From Pseudomonas mendocina (GTDB lineage Bacteria; Pseudomonadota; Gammaproteobacteria; Pseudomonadales; Pseudomonadaceae): a stretch of DNA of 64,000 nt. Both the position numbers and the translations under genes were made by a program. Below, piece by piece: positions 1 through 8,094 of this stretch (position 1 is its first letter; each line of letters begins with the position of its first letter). The stretch covers positions 4,650,001-4,714,000 of the forward strand of contig NZ_LR134290.1 in the NCBI RefSeq assembly GCF_900636545.1, read 5' to 3'. The notes beneath the pieces were generated by a model. The model saw only the letters and a list, made by a program, of their open reading frames with translations. It was not told the DNA's origin and did not search any database.

Positions 1-588
1 GTGCATAGCAGCACCAGCTCCAATATCGAGCTGGCCGGCGACCTCGACCACCTGAGCCGCGAGGCAGAGCAGATCGGCCATGTCCTGCAGATGATTGCCG
101 GCATCTCCGAGCAGACCAACTTGCTGGCCCTCAACGCCGCCATCGAAGCCGCGCGCGCGGGCGAGGCCGGCAGAGGATTCGCCGTGGTCGCCGACGAGGT
201 GCGCAAACTGGCCAGCCAGACCCAGAGCGTACTGGCGGACGCGCACAAGGTGATCGATCAGGTCACTGGCGCCATCCGCCAGATCGCCCAGCGCATGGGC
301 AGCACCGCCGAGCGTTCGCGCGTGCTGGCCGACAACGCCGATGAAGCCCTGAATGCCCTCGACACCCTGGTACGACAGATGGACGAGGTGAACCTCAACG
401 TCGAGCAGGCCCTGTCCAGCAGCGCGCATATCCAACATGCCGTCGCCGACATGTCCGGCCGCCTCGGTGAAATGCGCAGCGCCTTCGAACACACCCGCCA
501 GGACGTCGACGCGATCAGCGACTCCGCAGCCGAACTCGGCAACACCGCGCGCGACCTGAAGAGTGGGCTGGGCGTTTTCCGCACCTGA
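1..588 (+). CDS. Methyl-accepting chemotaxis protein, C-terminal part (5' end outside window)
   Basis: This is the cytoplasmic signalling domain of a chemoreceptor, which passes ligand state to CheW/CheA at the cell pole. The open frame enters from the left edge and ends at a TGA at 586-588, leaving 195 residues. The conserved hairpin tip is visible ([16 protein letters not shown] followed by [15 protein letters not shown]), flanked by long heptad-like helices. No CheR-tethering pentapeptide is present at the C-terminus, which ends GVFRT. The sensor domain, membrane segments and HAMP lie outside the window, so the ligand cannot be guessed. The family is certain; whether the receptor is membrane-bound or soluble is unknown. 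Confidence 0.93.
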   Translation: MHSSTSSNIELAGDLDHLSREAEQIGHVLQMIAGISEQTNLLALNAAIEAARAGEAGRGFAVVADEVRKLASQTQSVLADAHKVIDQVTGAIRQIAQRMGSTAERSRVLADNADEALNALDTLVRQMDEVNLNVEQALSSSAHIQHAVADMSGRLGEMRSAFEHTRQDVDAISDSAAELGNTARDLKSGLGVFRT

Positions 589-611
589 CGCCGTAAAGCC
601 GTACGACCTGC

Positions 612-661
612 TCTTGTGGGAGCGGCTTCAGCCGCGATTTTTCGCACTGGCTGCTCCCACA
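612..661. repeat. REP-type intergenic hairpin
   Basis: The core at 615-637 (TGTGGGAGCGGCTTCAGCCGCGA) is a classic Pseudomonas REP sequence. Its outer arm TGTGGGAGC (615-623) pairs with GCTCCCACA at 653-661. It lies directly after the chemoreceptor stop codon. The rest of 589-870 contains no convincing gene. Confidence 0.75.
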
Positions 662-870
662 GCACCAGCCGCACTCATTGCGGCGGCAGTCAATCATGAT
701 CATCTGCACAGCCCCTCCCGCCTGCAGTCCGAAGAGCCAAGAAAGGGGCGCTCCCGGTATGCGACACAAACTGTCGCCCAGCAGTTGCAGACTCACGGGA
801 CACACGACTGATCCCTGCACAAGCAACTAGCACATCGCCATCAATTGCGATTAAAGTGCCACTAGCATGA

Positions 871-886
871 CGCCGGATTACCGGCG
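871..886. promoter_or_regulatory. Palindrome, possible operator of the WYL regulator
   Basis: CGCCGG-ATTA-CCGGCG is a perfect 6-bp inverted repeat with a 4-bp spacer. It ends 29 bp before the ATG of the WYL-domain regulator. WYL regulators usually bind palindromes near their own promoters, so autoregulation is plausible, but this is inference. It could equally be a short mRNA hairpin in the leader. Confidence 0.35.
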
Positions 887-915
887 AAGGGATCAATAAG
901 ACAAGGCCGTTGGTC

Positions 916-1998
916 ATGCCCGAAGCAAAAGACACGCTGCTCAGGCTTTTTAGCCTGCTGCGCCTGATACCTGAGTACCCGCGCTACAGCACTGCCCCGA
1001 CGCTTCACGAAAAACTCCGTGATCGCGGCTTCTACGTTGATCTACGCACCGTGCAACGCGACCTGCAACGGCTCTCCGGGCCGTTCTCGCTGATCGACGA
1101 GGAAGAAGGCGGACGCAAACAGTGGAGCCACGCGAAGAACGCTCCACTGGATCTGCGCGACATGGAGCCGGCCACCGCCCTGGCGCTCTACCTCGCCGAA
1201 GGCCACCTGAAGAACCTGCTGCCGCAGAGCGTGCTCGACCTACTCGACCCGCAGTTCAACAAGGCACGCAACTACCTGGGCGAACTGGAACAGAACCACC
1301 TCGGCCATTGGGCACGTAGTGTGCGAGCACTGCCCAATGGCAAGGCGCTGCTGCCGGCTGCAGTGGATGCGGAGGTCTGGCAGGAGGCCTCTACAGCCCT
1401 GCTCGAACGCAAACAGCTTCGCGTCACCTACCTGAGCCGCAGCAAGGCCGAAACCAAGGTGCTGATTCTTCATCCTGCCGGTCTGGTTTCCCGCCACTCG
1501 ACCAGTTATCTCATTGGCAGCGTTGACGGCTACGACGACCTGCGCCAGTTCGCCCTGCATCGCATTCTGCGCGCCGAGGCACTGGATGCGGCAAGCCAGC
1601 TGCACCCACGCCCGGATATTGATTCCTACATCGCCTCTGGCGCCTTTACCTGGCGACAAGCTCCGGAAAGTGTAGAGCTGGTTGCCGATGTTCACCCCCA
1701 GATTGCCTGGTTGCTGAGCGAAACACCGCTCAGCACACAACAGACGCTGACGCCGATCGCCGGGAGTGACTGGCAGCACCTGCAAGCCCACGTACCACTG
1801 GATCAAGAGACACTGTGGTGGATCTTTGGCCTGAACGAGAACATCCGTGTCCATGCGCCGACCGTCTGGGTGCAGGAAATCCGTCAGCGAATCGCCCGCA
1901 TGAACAGCTTCTACGAAAACACCCTGGTGGCAGCCAGCAACGATCACTCGCCCCACGCCCAAAAGCATCGCAATACCTCCGTCCATCCGACCACCTGA
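916..1998 (+). CDS. WYL-domain transcriptional regulator (YafY/BrxR-like)
   Basis: A 360-residue DNA-binding regulator. The N-terminal 65 residues form a winged helix-turn-helix (RLIPEYPRYSTAPTLHEKL, then LRTVQRDLQRLS). A WYL domain lies around residues 155-230 (RVTYLSRSKAE, HPAGLVSRHSTSYLIG, LRQFALHRI), followed by a C-terminal WCX-like extension. WYL domains are ligand-sensing modules, and regulators of this build (BrxR, CapW) often sit at the head of phage-defence operons. I chose the ATG at 916; a TTG six bases upstream is possible. The gene lies 29 bp before the next gene in the same direction and most likely controls it. Function as a regulator is well supported; the signal is unknown. 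Confidence 0.88.
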   Translation: MPEAKDTLLRLFSLLRLIPEYPRYSTAPTLHEKLRDRGFYVDLRTVQRDLQRLSGPFSLIDEEEGGRKQWSHAKNAPLDLRDMEPATALALYLAEGHLKNLLPQSVLDLLDPQFNKARNYLGELEQNHLGHWARSVRALPNGKALLPAAVDAEVWQEASTALLERKQLRVTYLSRSKAETKVLILHPAGLVSRHSTSYLIGSVDGYDDLRQFALHRILRAEALDAASQLHPRPDIDSYIASGAFTWRQAPESVELVADVHPQIAWLLSETPLSTQQTLTPIAGSDWQHLQAHVPLDQETLWWIFGLNENIRVHAPTVWVQEIRQRIARMNSFYENTLVAASNDHSPHAQKHRNTSVHPTT

Positions 1999-2027
1999 AT
2001 GCCCGAACGAAAGGCCAAGGACACAAC

Positions 2028-3596
2028 ATGGCAATGCACAAGGACGACCTGATCATCGACATCGATGACCAGGTGGAAGTACTCCTCAAGCAGATCAACA
2101 GCACGCCAAACCATCGGCAGCAGAGAGATTTCGTCGAAAGCTTCCAGAACATGATGATCGATCAGGTACTGGGGCCTTTCGGCATGAGCAGGGCGCTATT
2201 CGATGATCGCGATGGAGGTGCGATCACCTCGCTGCATAACTTCGAAAAAGGCGTGGTCGCCAATGATGCCGACGGGGCACGTCATGCCGAATGGGTCAAG
2301 GCCAACGAAAACAACTTCGAGCGCAGCGATTACGATGCCCGCCTCGATGAGCGTTTCCCGGACATGAAGAGTCCAGACGGCAAGTACCACGATGGCTACC
2401 GCAAGCCGGGTACCGAACTGCCCGAAGGACCACGCACTGCGGCGCGCGACCACGTCGTACCGGCTAGCGAAGTGGAGCGTTCCTCCCGCGGGCACTTGGC
2501 ACAGACTCGTGAGGAGCGGGTAGAAACCGCCACGCAAGACGAGAATGTGGTTCTGACCGGCTTCAACATGAACTCATCCAAGAGCGATGAAGATCTGCTG
2601 GTCTGGGCGCAGAAGCCCAACAGCAAGGATCCGAGCAAGACCAATGCCGAAGCCTACGACCTCGACGAAAAGGTACTGAAGGAGAAGTACAAGGAAGCAA
2701 AGGCTGCTGTCGAAGGAGCTCAGAAAAAAGCCGTGTTCATGAAACAGGGCAGCGAGCTTTTGGTCGAGGGCGGCAAAGCCGCCGGTTACCTTGCCATGCG
2801 CCAAATGCTGGGCATGATCCTCAAGGATGTAGTACAGGGACTGATCGATGACGTGCGATACCTCGTACGTGAGGGCTTCACCGGCGTCCAATCGCTGATT
2901 GAACTAGTCAAGGCACGCCTTCAAGCGACCTTCAATACCCTGCGCGAAAAGTGGGCCGAATACCTCAAGGAAGGGGCCAGCGCAGGACTCAGTGGCTTCT
3001 TCTCGACGCTAATCACCCTGGTGATCAACTCCTTCATCACCACTGCCAAGAATATCGTCACCCTTATTCGCGAAGCGGTTCTGGCACTGGTGCGCTCAAT
3101 CAAAGTGATCGTGGAGCCTCCGGCAGAGATGAACAAAGGCGAAATCGCCTTCGAAGTACTGCGCCTGCTTTCAGCAGCAGTTGCCACCTGCGCCGGCCTG
3201 GCGCTAGAGGAAAGCATCAAGAAAGCCCTGGAAAGCATTCCTCTGCTGACTCCGTTCGCTGGCGAACTCGCCCCGGTCATCGCCGGCATCATTACCGGCG
3301 CACTAACCCTGTTCACCGTCCTGGCATTCGACCGGATCAAGGACGTGATCGCCTTTCGCAACAAGCAACTGGCTGACGTCCATCGCGGGCAGACCATCGG
3401 TTTCCTGAAGCTCAAACAGACCTTTCTGATCCTCGAGTCCGCATACGAGAACATGACGATAACGGCTCATACGCTGCGTATCCAGTTCCAGGAAACCTGG
3501 GTCGAAGTGCAGGAAAGCCGAGAAGAAACGCAAAGAAGCATTGCCTCTTACCAGAGTTCGGTAAGGGCGTTGGATGATCTACTGGAGCAATTTTGA
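2028..3596 (+). CDS. Membrane protein with HNH-nuclease-like signature, unknown function
   Basis: A 522-residue protein that I cannot assign to a named family. Residues 141-186 resemble an HNH (beta-beta-alpha metal) nuclease core: DHVVPAS at 141-147, ENVVLT with Asn173, and FNMNSSKS at 179-186, spaced as in DHxxP ... NLxxL ... NxxKS of HNH enzymes but without zinc cysteines. The C-terminal half has hydrophobic stretches at about 318-340, 343-363, 375-393 and 404-436, then a helical tail. The N-terminal 135 residues are charged and helical. The ATG at 2028 has an AAGG-type site just upstream; the open frame extends further 5' but there overlaps the regulator gene. It overlaps the next gene by one base (TGATG), so the two are translationally coupled. 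A membrane-associated nuclease effector is one reading; the nuclease assignment is by motif only. Confidence 0.72.
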   Translation: MAMHKDDLIIDIDDQVEVLLKQINSTPNHRQQRDFVESFQNMMIDQVLGPFGMSRALFDDRDGGAITSLHNFEKGVVANDADGARHAEWVKANENNFERSDYDARLDERFPDMKSPDGKYHDGYRKPGTELPEGPRTAARDHVVPASEVERSSRGHLAQTREERVETATQDENVVLTGFNMNSSKSDEDLLVWAQKPNSKDPSKTNAEAYDLDEKVLKEKYKEAKAAVEGAQKKAVFMKQGSELLVEGGKAAGYLAMRQMLGMILKDVVQGLIDDVRYLVREGFTGVQSLIELVKARLQATFNTLREKWAEYLKEGASAGLSGFFSTLITLVINSFITTAKNIVTLIREAVLALVRSIKVIVEPPAEMNKGEIAFEVLRLLSAAVATCAGLALEESIKKALESIPLLTPFAGELAPVIAGIITGALTLFTVLAFDRIKDVIAFRNKQLADVHRGQTIGFLKLKQTFLILESAYENMTITAHTLRIQFQETWVEVQESREETQRSIASYQSSVRALDDLLEQF

Positions 3597-4477
3597 TGAG
3601 CGCCCAACCACTCGTATTGGCTAACAACAAGACCCCGGCCAGCGTTGCCTCCGACTTCCTGAGCGTCATCAAGGATATCGAGATCTGTATCGAGAACAGC
3701 AACAGCCAGGCCTCAGCCATCGAAAACCGAGGGCTGTTCAAGAGTGCGTTCTCAAGCTCGCGCAAAGATCTGGTGGACATTTCCCGTTCGCAGAACAAGA
3801 TCAACGAAATGATGCTGGGCCTGATCCAGGAAGTGATCACTCTGAATGCGATGAGCTATTCGTTCCTCGCGGCTGTTATCGGCGAACTCGAACAATCCTG
3901 CCGCAACGGTTGGAAAGATAGCGACGGGCAGTTCCAGCAGCTGTCGGATACCGGGAGACAGTTCGCCGATCGCGCCAACGATATCTTCGTGAAGATTCTG
4001 GATGGTTCCAAATCCACCCAGAGCAAGATCGAGGTGAACCAACAGAATATTGCCGAGCTACGCGACAAACTGCAGCTCAAGGCAGAGATGGTGCTCAAGC
4101 ACACCGCCGAGATCGACAGCATCAAGAGCACACTGTCGAACAAGGCCATGCAGATGCAGAAGAGCCAGCAGGACATCAGCAGCATCCAGTCCTTGCTGGA
4201 AGTTAAAGCCGAACGCCTGAGTCATCTGGATGAGGCGCTGGAGGAGAAGAAGCAAACACTGGAACAGCATGAAAAGGCCATCCATGCACTGATTGAGGAG
4301 CTTCAGGAAAACAACCAGATGGACATGGCGCGGGAGCTCGTAATCCAAGACATGCGGGTACAGCTGCAGACACTCGAACAACGCACCAGACAGCTGAAGG
4401 CCTTCACCATAGGCCTGTCGGTCACCTGCCTCGCGCTCACATCCCTCACCGCACTGAGCCTGTTCAAACTTTTTTGA
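3596..4477 (+). CDS. Coiled-coil protein with C-terminal membrane anchor
   Basis: A 293-residue protein of unknown function. The first 130 residues are predicted mostly helical (VIKDIEICIENSNSQASAIE; MMLGLIQEVITLNAMSYSFL). Residues about 140-265 are a long, highly charged heptad-like coiled coil rich in K, E and Q. The last 23 residues (AFTIGLSVTCLALTSLTALS and on) form one membrane helix ending in KLF, giving a tail-anchored layout with the coiled coil in the cytoplasm. Its ATG overlaps the stop of the HNH-like membrane protein gene by one base, so equal expression and physical partnership are likely. A hairpin follows the stop codon. No enzymatic motif is visible; a scaffold or sensor arm is the simplest guess. 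Confidence 0.75.
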   Translation: MSAQPLVLANNKTPASVASDFLSVIKDIEICIENSNSQASAIENRGLFKSAFSSSRKDLVDISRSQNKINEMMLGLIQEVITLNAMSYSFLAAVIGELEQSCRNGWKDSDGQFQQLSDTGRQFADRANDIFVKILDGSKSTQSKIEVNQQNIAELRDKLQLKAEMVLKHTAEIDSIKSTLSNKAMQMQKSQQDISSIQSLLEVKAERLSHLDEALEEKKQTLEQHEKAIHALIEELQENNQMDMARELVIQDMRVQLQTLEQRTRQLKAFTIGLSVTCLALTSLTALSLFKLF

Positions 4478-4484
4478 CTGTGCA

Positions 4485-4513
4485 ACCAGAGGAGCCGCGG
4501 TCGGCTCCCTGGT
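4485..4513 (+). terminator. Hairpin after the two-gene accessory unit
   Basis: ACCAGAGGAGCCG at 4485-4497 pairs with CGGCTCCCTGGT at 4502-4513 with one bulge. It starts eight bases after the coiled-coil gene stop. The T-tract is poor (TTCTCC), so termination may be partial. It marks the probable 3' end of the regulator/two-gene unit. Confidence 0.45.
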
Positions 4514-4607
4514 TCTCCGAGACTCTCGAACTCGCTCACTAATCGACGACATAGTCTGTCGCCCTCCCCATGCAGACTCAGCTCAAACAGAACGTTGGGG
4601 CCATGTC

Positions 4608-4811
4608 ATGCCAATCGCACCTCATCCAAAAACCTTTATCTGTCGCGTATGCGAATGGCAGCGAACCACACTGCCATCCAGTGATTGCCTGCAGCCTGGC
4701 CTCAACTGGTTCTGCCAATGCCCAAAGTGCGGCAGTGAAAAGCTCACCCATCAAGCAGCTAGTCGTGTGGAAATCATGAAGGCGCGACTGGTTGATTTTC
4801 TATACCAATAA
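4608..4811 (+). CDS. Small zinc-ribbon protein, unknown function
   Basis: A 67-residue protein with two CxxC knuckles (Cys12/Cys15 in ICRVC and Cys38/Cys41 in CPKC), so a zinc ribbon is likely. Starting MPIAPHPKTFICRVCEW, it resembles small conserved hypothetical proteins that I recall from other Pseudomonas. The basic/hydrophobic tail (IMKARLVDFLYQ) follows the ribbon. It lies 16 bp upstream of a secreted protein gene on the same strand and may be co-transcribed with it. An alternative frame (4570-4779) overlaps it but lacks any recognisable motif. The role is unknown; small zinc ribbons may bind nucleic acid or protein. Confidence 0.68.
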   Translation: MPIAPHPKTFICRVCEWQRTTLPSSDCLQPGLNWFCQCPKCGSEKLTHQAASRVEIMKARLVDFLYQ

Positions 4812-4827
4812 GCCATCGGAGATAACC

Positions 4828-5292
4828 ATGAAGAAACTGACTGCAGCATTATTGAGCACCCTGCTTTTCGGTCCGCAGGCCAACGCAGGAACGTACGAAT
4901 GGACATCCGGCTGGGGTATGGGCGTCAGTGAGCACATGGTCGATGACGGCAATGGCAACGAGCTGAACATTTCCTGCCCGGACTACGAAGAAGATGGCGC
5001 AGTGCGCGCCTACGCCACTATCGCCGGCAAGCAGTACAGCTCGGAAGAAGGTGCGATGTCGGGTGAGCGCAGCTTCGACGTGATCGTCGATGGCGAGCAT
5101 TACAGCAACCCGTTCTTCACCGACTGCCGCGCCTGTGGAGCCAACTTCCCAGGTTTCTGGCAAGCACTGCGCCAGGCCAATCGCCTGCAACTGGTTGCCG
5201 GAGGAAACACGATCAATCTGCCTACGACCAATATCGCCACCGTCCTCAAACCGCTCGACAGTGCAGAGAACAGCTGCCGTTCGGCCTGGTAG
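4828..5292 (+). CDS. Secreted protein of unknown function
   Basis: A 154-residue protein with a clear Sec signal peptide (MKKLTAALLSTLLFGPQANA, cleavage likely after NA). The mature part begins GTYEWTSGWG and is acidic, with cysteines in SCPDY, TDCRACGAN and near the C-terminus (NSCRSAW) that could form disulfides in the periplasm. GGAG at 4818-4821 precedes the ATG at 4828. It sits between the zinc-ribbon gene and a lipoprotein gene, nine bases before the latter, so the two envelope proteins are probably made together. No known domain is recognised. Confidence 0.72.
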   Translation: MKKLTAALLSTLLFGPQANAGTYEWTSGWGMGVSEHMVDDGNGNELNISCPDYEEDGAVRAYATIAGKQYSSEEGAMSGERSFDVIVDGEHYSNPFFTDCRACGANFPGFWQALRQANRLQLVAGGNTINLPTTNIATVLKPLDSAENSCRSAW

Positions 5293-5301
5293 GAGTGCGT
5301 A

Positions 5302-5709
5302 ATGAACACACTGCAAAAAGGGCTTGGCCTGAGTGCGCTGACGCTGCTGAGTGCCTGCTCCAGCGGCACCCCCGGATGCGCCGATGACGACTCAACCAGC
5401 TTGCTGCGCGAGATCGTCGAGGGGCATTTTCTCGAAAGCGCCTACGGCCGCCAGTTGCGCCCCATGGTCGAGTATTCGATTCGCGGCATTCGCACCGAGC
5501 AGCACGATGACAAGCTCGACAGCTATGAATGCTCGGCAACCCTCGAGTTTCACTTGGTCAGCAACCCAAATGGGCCGACGCAAAAGCAGGACATCGAATA
5601 CGACGTGCATTCGATCGAAGACCCGGACGCCGACTTTGAGATTTCCTATACGGGAATCAAGGAGGGCATTCTGAAAGCAGCGATGGCAAAGAGCATGGGC
5701 TGGAAGTAA
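5302..5709 (+). CDS. Small lipoprotein, unknown function
   Basis: A 135-residue protein with a lipoprotein signal peptide. The lipobox LLSAC puts the lipidated cysteine at residue 19, followed by SSG, which is compatible with outer-membrane sorting because no Asp is at +2. The mature domain has a second early cysteine (GCADDDS) and one in YECSATLEF, suggesting a disulfide, and looks beta-rich (VEYSIRGIRTEQ, EYDVHSIEDPDADFEISYTG). It follows a secreted protein by nine bases and precedes a 40-residue membrane peptide, so it probably belongs to a small envelope operon. No family assignment. Confidence 0.7.
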   Translation: MNTLQKGLGLSALTLLSACSSGTPGCADDDSTSLLREIVEGHFLESAYGRQLRPMVEYSIRGIRTEQHDDKLDSYECSATLEFHLVSNPNGPTQKQDIEYDVHSIEDPDADFEISYTGIKEGILKAAMAKSMGWK

Positions 5710-5741
5710 GCCCATCGACTTGACGATAAACGGAGCATTTC

Positions 5742-5864
5742 ATGCTGAAAAACATCCTCGCTACCATTGGCCTGGCGGTCGTCGCCAAGGCCGCTTATGA
5801 GCACTACTGCGAATATCGCGAGCTGAAGCGTGCGCAGGAAGAACGCGAAGGCAAGCCCGTGTAA
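5742..5864 (+). CDS. 40-residue membrane peptide
   Basis: A short open frame reading MLKNILATIGLAVVAKAAYE, then a charged tail (HYCEYRELKRAQEEREGKPV). One hydrophobic helix at residues 3-18 is followed by an amphipathic or charged cytoplasmic tail. A CGGAG site lies 7 bases before the ATG, and codon use is in keeping with the neighbours. It lies 32 bp after the lipoprotein gene in the same direction. Small proteins with this build are common in Pseudomonas, but no function can be given. It is reported because the ribosome-binding site and the organised sequence are convincing despite its size. Confidence 0.55.
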   Translation: MLKNILATIGLAVVAKAAYEHYCEYRELKRAQEEREGKPV

Positions 5865-5913
5865 GGGCTTCGTCTTTCGTACAAATGCCTGTGGTGTTTG
5901 CGCTGAGATATTT

Positions 5914-5946
5914 CCCGGATTACGCCTTCGGCTAATCCAGGCTACG
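5914..5946. repeat. Short palindromic intergenic repeat
   Basis: The sequence reads CCCGGATTACGCCTTCGGCTAATCCAGGCTACG. GGATTA pairs with TAATCC around a CGCCTTCGGC loop. It is a member of the GGATTACGCC...TAATCC hairpin family scattered in Pseudomonas and related genomes. It sits in the 5865-6141 gap, which otherwise holds only the typA terminator. Confidence 0.55.
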
Positions 5947-6076
5947 CACTGGCGATCCATGTTTTACCAACAGCTCGGTGCTCATCGCTCGCAGGCACGA
6001 CCCGGTTCCTATAGTCATTCGTCGCGTCCTTGTCGGCGTCTGTTCAGCCCTCAGAGCGGCACCTCACACACCCAAC

Positions 6077-6112
6077 AAAAAGCCCCGCCAGATCGCTCTG
6101 GCGGGGCTTTTC
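6077..6112. terminator. Bidirectional Rho-independent terminator
   Basis: AGCCCCGCCAG (6081-6091) pairs perfectly with CTGGCGGGGCT (6098-6108) around ATCGCT. A-tract and T-tract flank it on both sides, so it works in both directions: for typA on the minus strand and for the small plus-strand envelope genes. Confidence 0.88.
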
Positions 6113-6141
6113 ATTTACAGCTCAAGAACCGTCGCTAAGCG

Positions 6142-7965
6142 TCAGGCCTTGTTGGCTTTCTTGGCAGCGCGGGTGCGCTCGCCTTCGTCGAGGATCTTCT
6201 TGCGCAGACGGATCGACTTCGGCGTCACTTCGCACAGCTCGTCATCCTGGATGAATTCCAGCGCCTGCTCCAGAGTGAAGCGAACCGGCGGCACCAGGGC
6301 GATGGTTTCGTCCTTGCCCGAAGCGCGCATGTTGTCGAGCTTCTTGCCTTTGGTGGGGTTGACGCCCAGGTCGTTGTCACGGCTGTTCAGGCCGACGATC
6401 TGACCGTTGTAGATTTCCTGGCCGTGCTCGACGAACAGCTTGCCGCGCGCCTGCAGGGTTTCCAGGGAGTAGGTCAGCGCCTTGCCGGTATCGATCGACA
6501 CCAGTACGCCGTTCTGACGGCCAGACATGCTGCCCGGCTTGACGGTGTCGTAACGGTCGAAGATCGAGGTCAGGATACCCGCGCCGTTGGTCAGGGTCAG
6601 GAATTGGTTACGGAAACCGATCAGACCGCGAGCCGGGATGTTGTATTCCAGGCGCACACGACCTTTGCCGTCCGGCGACATGTTGGTCAGGTCGCCCTTG
6701 CGCAGGCCCATTTCTTCCATGACCTTGCCCTGGGATTCTTCAGGGATGTCGATGGTGACGTTCTCGTACGGCTCCTGCTTGACGCCGTCGACTTCGCGGA
6801 TGATCACTTCCGGACGGCCAACGCCCATTTCGAAGCCTTCGCGACGCATGGTTTCGATCAGTACCGAGAGGTGCAGCTCACCACGGCCGGAGACCTTGAA
6901 CTTGTCTGCGCTGTCGCCTTCTTCAACGCGCAGGGCCACGTTGTACAGCAGCTCCTTGTCCAGACGCTCCTTGATGTTGCGGCTGGTGACGAACTTGCCT
7001 TCCTTGCCGCAGAACGGCGAGTCGTTGACCTGGAAGGTCATGGAAACGGTCGGCTCGTCGACGGTCAGCGGCTTCATCGCTTCGACGTGGTTGATGTCGC
7101 ACAGGGTGTCGGAGATGAACAGCTGATCCATACCGCTGACGCAGACGATGTCACCGGCGGTGGCCTCTTCGACGTCCACGCGGTGCAGACCGTGGTGGCC
7201 CATCAGCTTGAGAATGCGGCCGTTACGCTTCTTGCCTTCGGTGTCGATCGCCACGACCGGGGTGTTCGGCTTGACCTTGCCGCGGGCAATACGGCCAACG
7301 CCGATGATGCCGAGGAAGCTGTTGTAGTCCAGCGCGGAGATCTGCATCTGGAACGGGCCGTCGAGGTCGACGTTCGGTGCCGGCACGTGGTCGACGATAG
7401 CTTGGTAGAGCGGGGTCAGGTCTTCGGCCATGGCAGTGTGGTCCAGACCGGCGATGCCGTTCAGGGCGCTGGCGTAGACGACCTGGAAGTCGAGCTGCTC
7501 GTCGGTGGCGCCGAGGTTGTCGAACAGGTCGAAGATCTGATCCATGACCCAGTCAGGACGCGCGCCCGGACGGTCGATCTTGTTGATCACGACGATTGGA
7601 CGCAGGCCGGCTTCGAAGGCCTTCTTGGTCACGAAGCGGGTCTGCGGCATTGGGCCGTCCTGGGCGTCGACGACCAGTAGTACGGAGTCGACCATCGACA
7701 TCACGCGCTCAACTTCGCCACCGAAGTCGGCGTGGCCGGGGGTGTCGACGATGTTGATGCGGTAGTCGTTCCACTTGATGGCGGTGTTCTTCGCCAGAAT
7801 GGTGATGCCGCGCTCTTTTTCCTGGTCGTTGCTGTCCATCACGCGCTCGTCGTTGAGCTCGTTACGCTCCAGGGTGCCGGACTGACGCAGCAGGGCGTCG
7901 ACGAGGGTGGTTTTGCCATGGTCGACGTGGGCGATGATGGCGATGTTGCGTAGATTTTCGATCAC
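6142..7965 (-). CDS. typA: Ribosome-associated GTPase TypA/BipA
   Basis: A 607-residue translational GTPase of the EF-G family that binds 70S ribosomes and supports 50S assembly and stress or low-temperature growth. G motifs are complete: AHVDHGKTT at 12-20, the switch region with [22 protein letters not shown], and NKIDRPGAR. Domains II, III and V and the BipA-specific C-terminal domain follow ([20 protein letters not shown]). The start is a GTG at 7963-7965 giving (M)[16 protein letters not shown], the usual N-terminus of this protein. A bidirectional terminator lies just downstream. thiI lies upstream on the same strand. The length and motifs are typical. Confidence 0.97.
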   Translation of the reverse strand: MIENLRNIAIIAHVDHGKTTLVDALLRQSGTLERNELNDERVMDSNDQEKERGITILAKNTAIKWNDYRINIVDTPGHADFGGEVERVMSMVDSVLLVVDAQDGPMPQTRFVTKKAFEAGLRPIVVINKIDRPGARPDWVMDQIFDLFDNLGATDEQLDFQVVYASALNGIAGLDHTAMAEDLTPLYQAIVDHVPAPNVDLDGPFQMQISALDYNSFLGIIGVGRIARGKVKPNTPVVAIDTEGKKRNGRILKLMGHHGLHRVDVEEATAGDIVCVSGMDQLFISDTLCDINHVEAMKPLTVDEPTVSMTFQVNDSPFCGKEGKFVTSRNIKERLDKELLYNVALRVEEGDSADKFKVSGRGELHLSVLIETMRREGFEMGVGRPEVIIREVDGVKQEPYENVTIDIPEESQGKVMEEMGLRKGDLTNMSPDGKGRVRLEYNIPARGLIGFRNQFLTLTNGAGILTSIFDRYDTVKPGSMSGRQNGVLVSIDTGKALTYSLETLQARGKLFVEHGQEIYNGQIVGLNSRDNDLGVNPTKGKKLDNMRASGKDETIALVPPVRFTLEQALEFIQDDELCEVTPKSIRLRKKILDEGERTRAAKKANKA

Positions 7966-8094
7966 TGTGTGTATCTCGATCAGAGGATTCGGTGTGTCGC
8001 CCAGCCTGGACGACGAATATGAAGAAAAGGGGATCAGCGAGCTGAACGGTCGGGAGGGCGATGGCGGATACTCCCACCATTCAACCCCGGCGTC

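Noticed and set aside
2028..4477. Assignment of the two-gene unit to a named defence system such as Kiwa, Zorya or Lamassu
   Set aside because: Neither protein shows the ATPase, motor, SMC or other hallmark domains of these systems, so naming it would be guesswork.
6424..7680. 418-codon plus-strand frame opposite typA
   Set aside because: Antisense shadow of typA, with low-complexity Val/Asp/Gly-rich translation and no ribosome-binding site.
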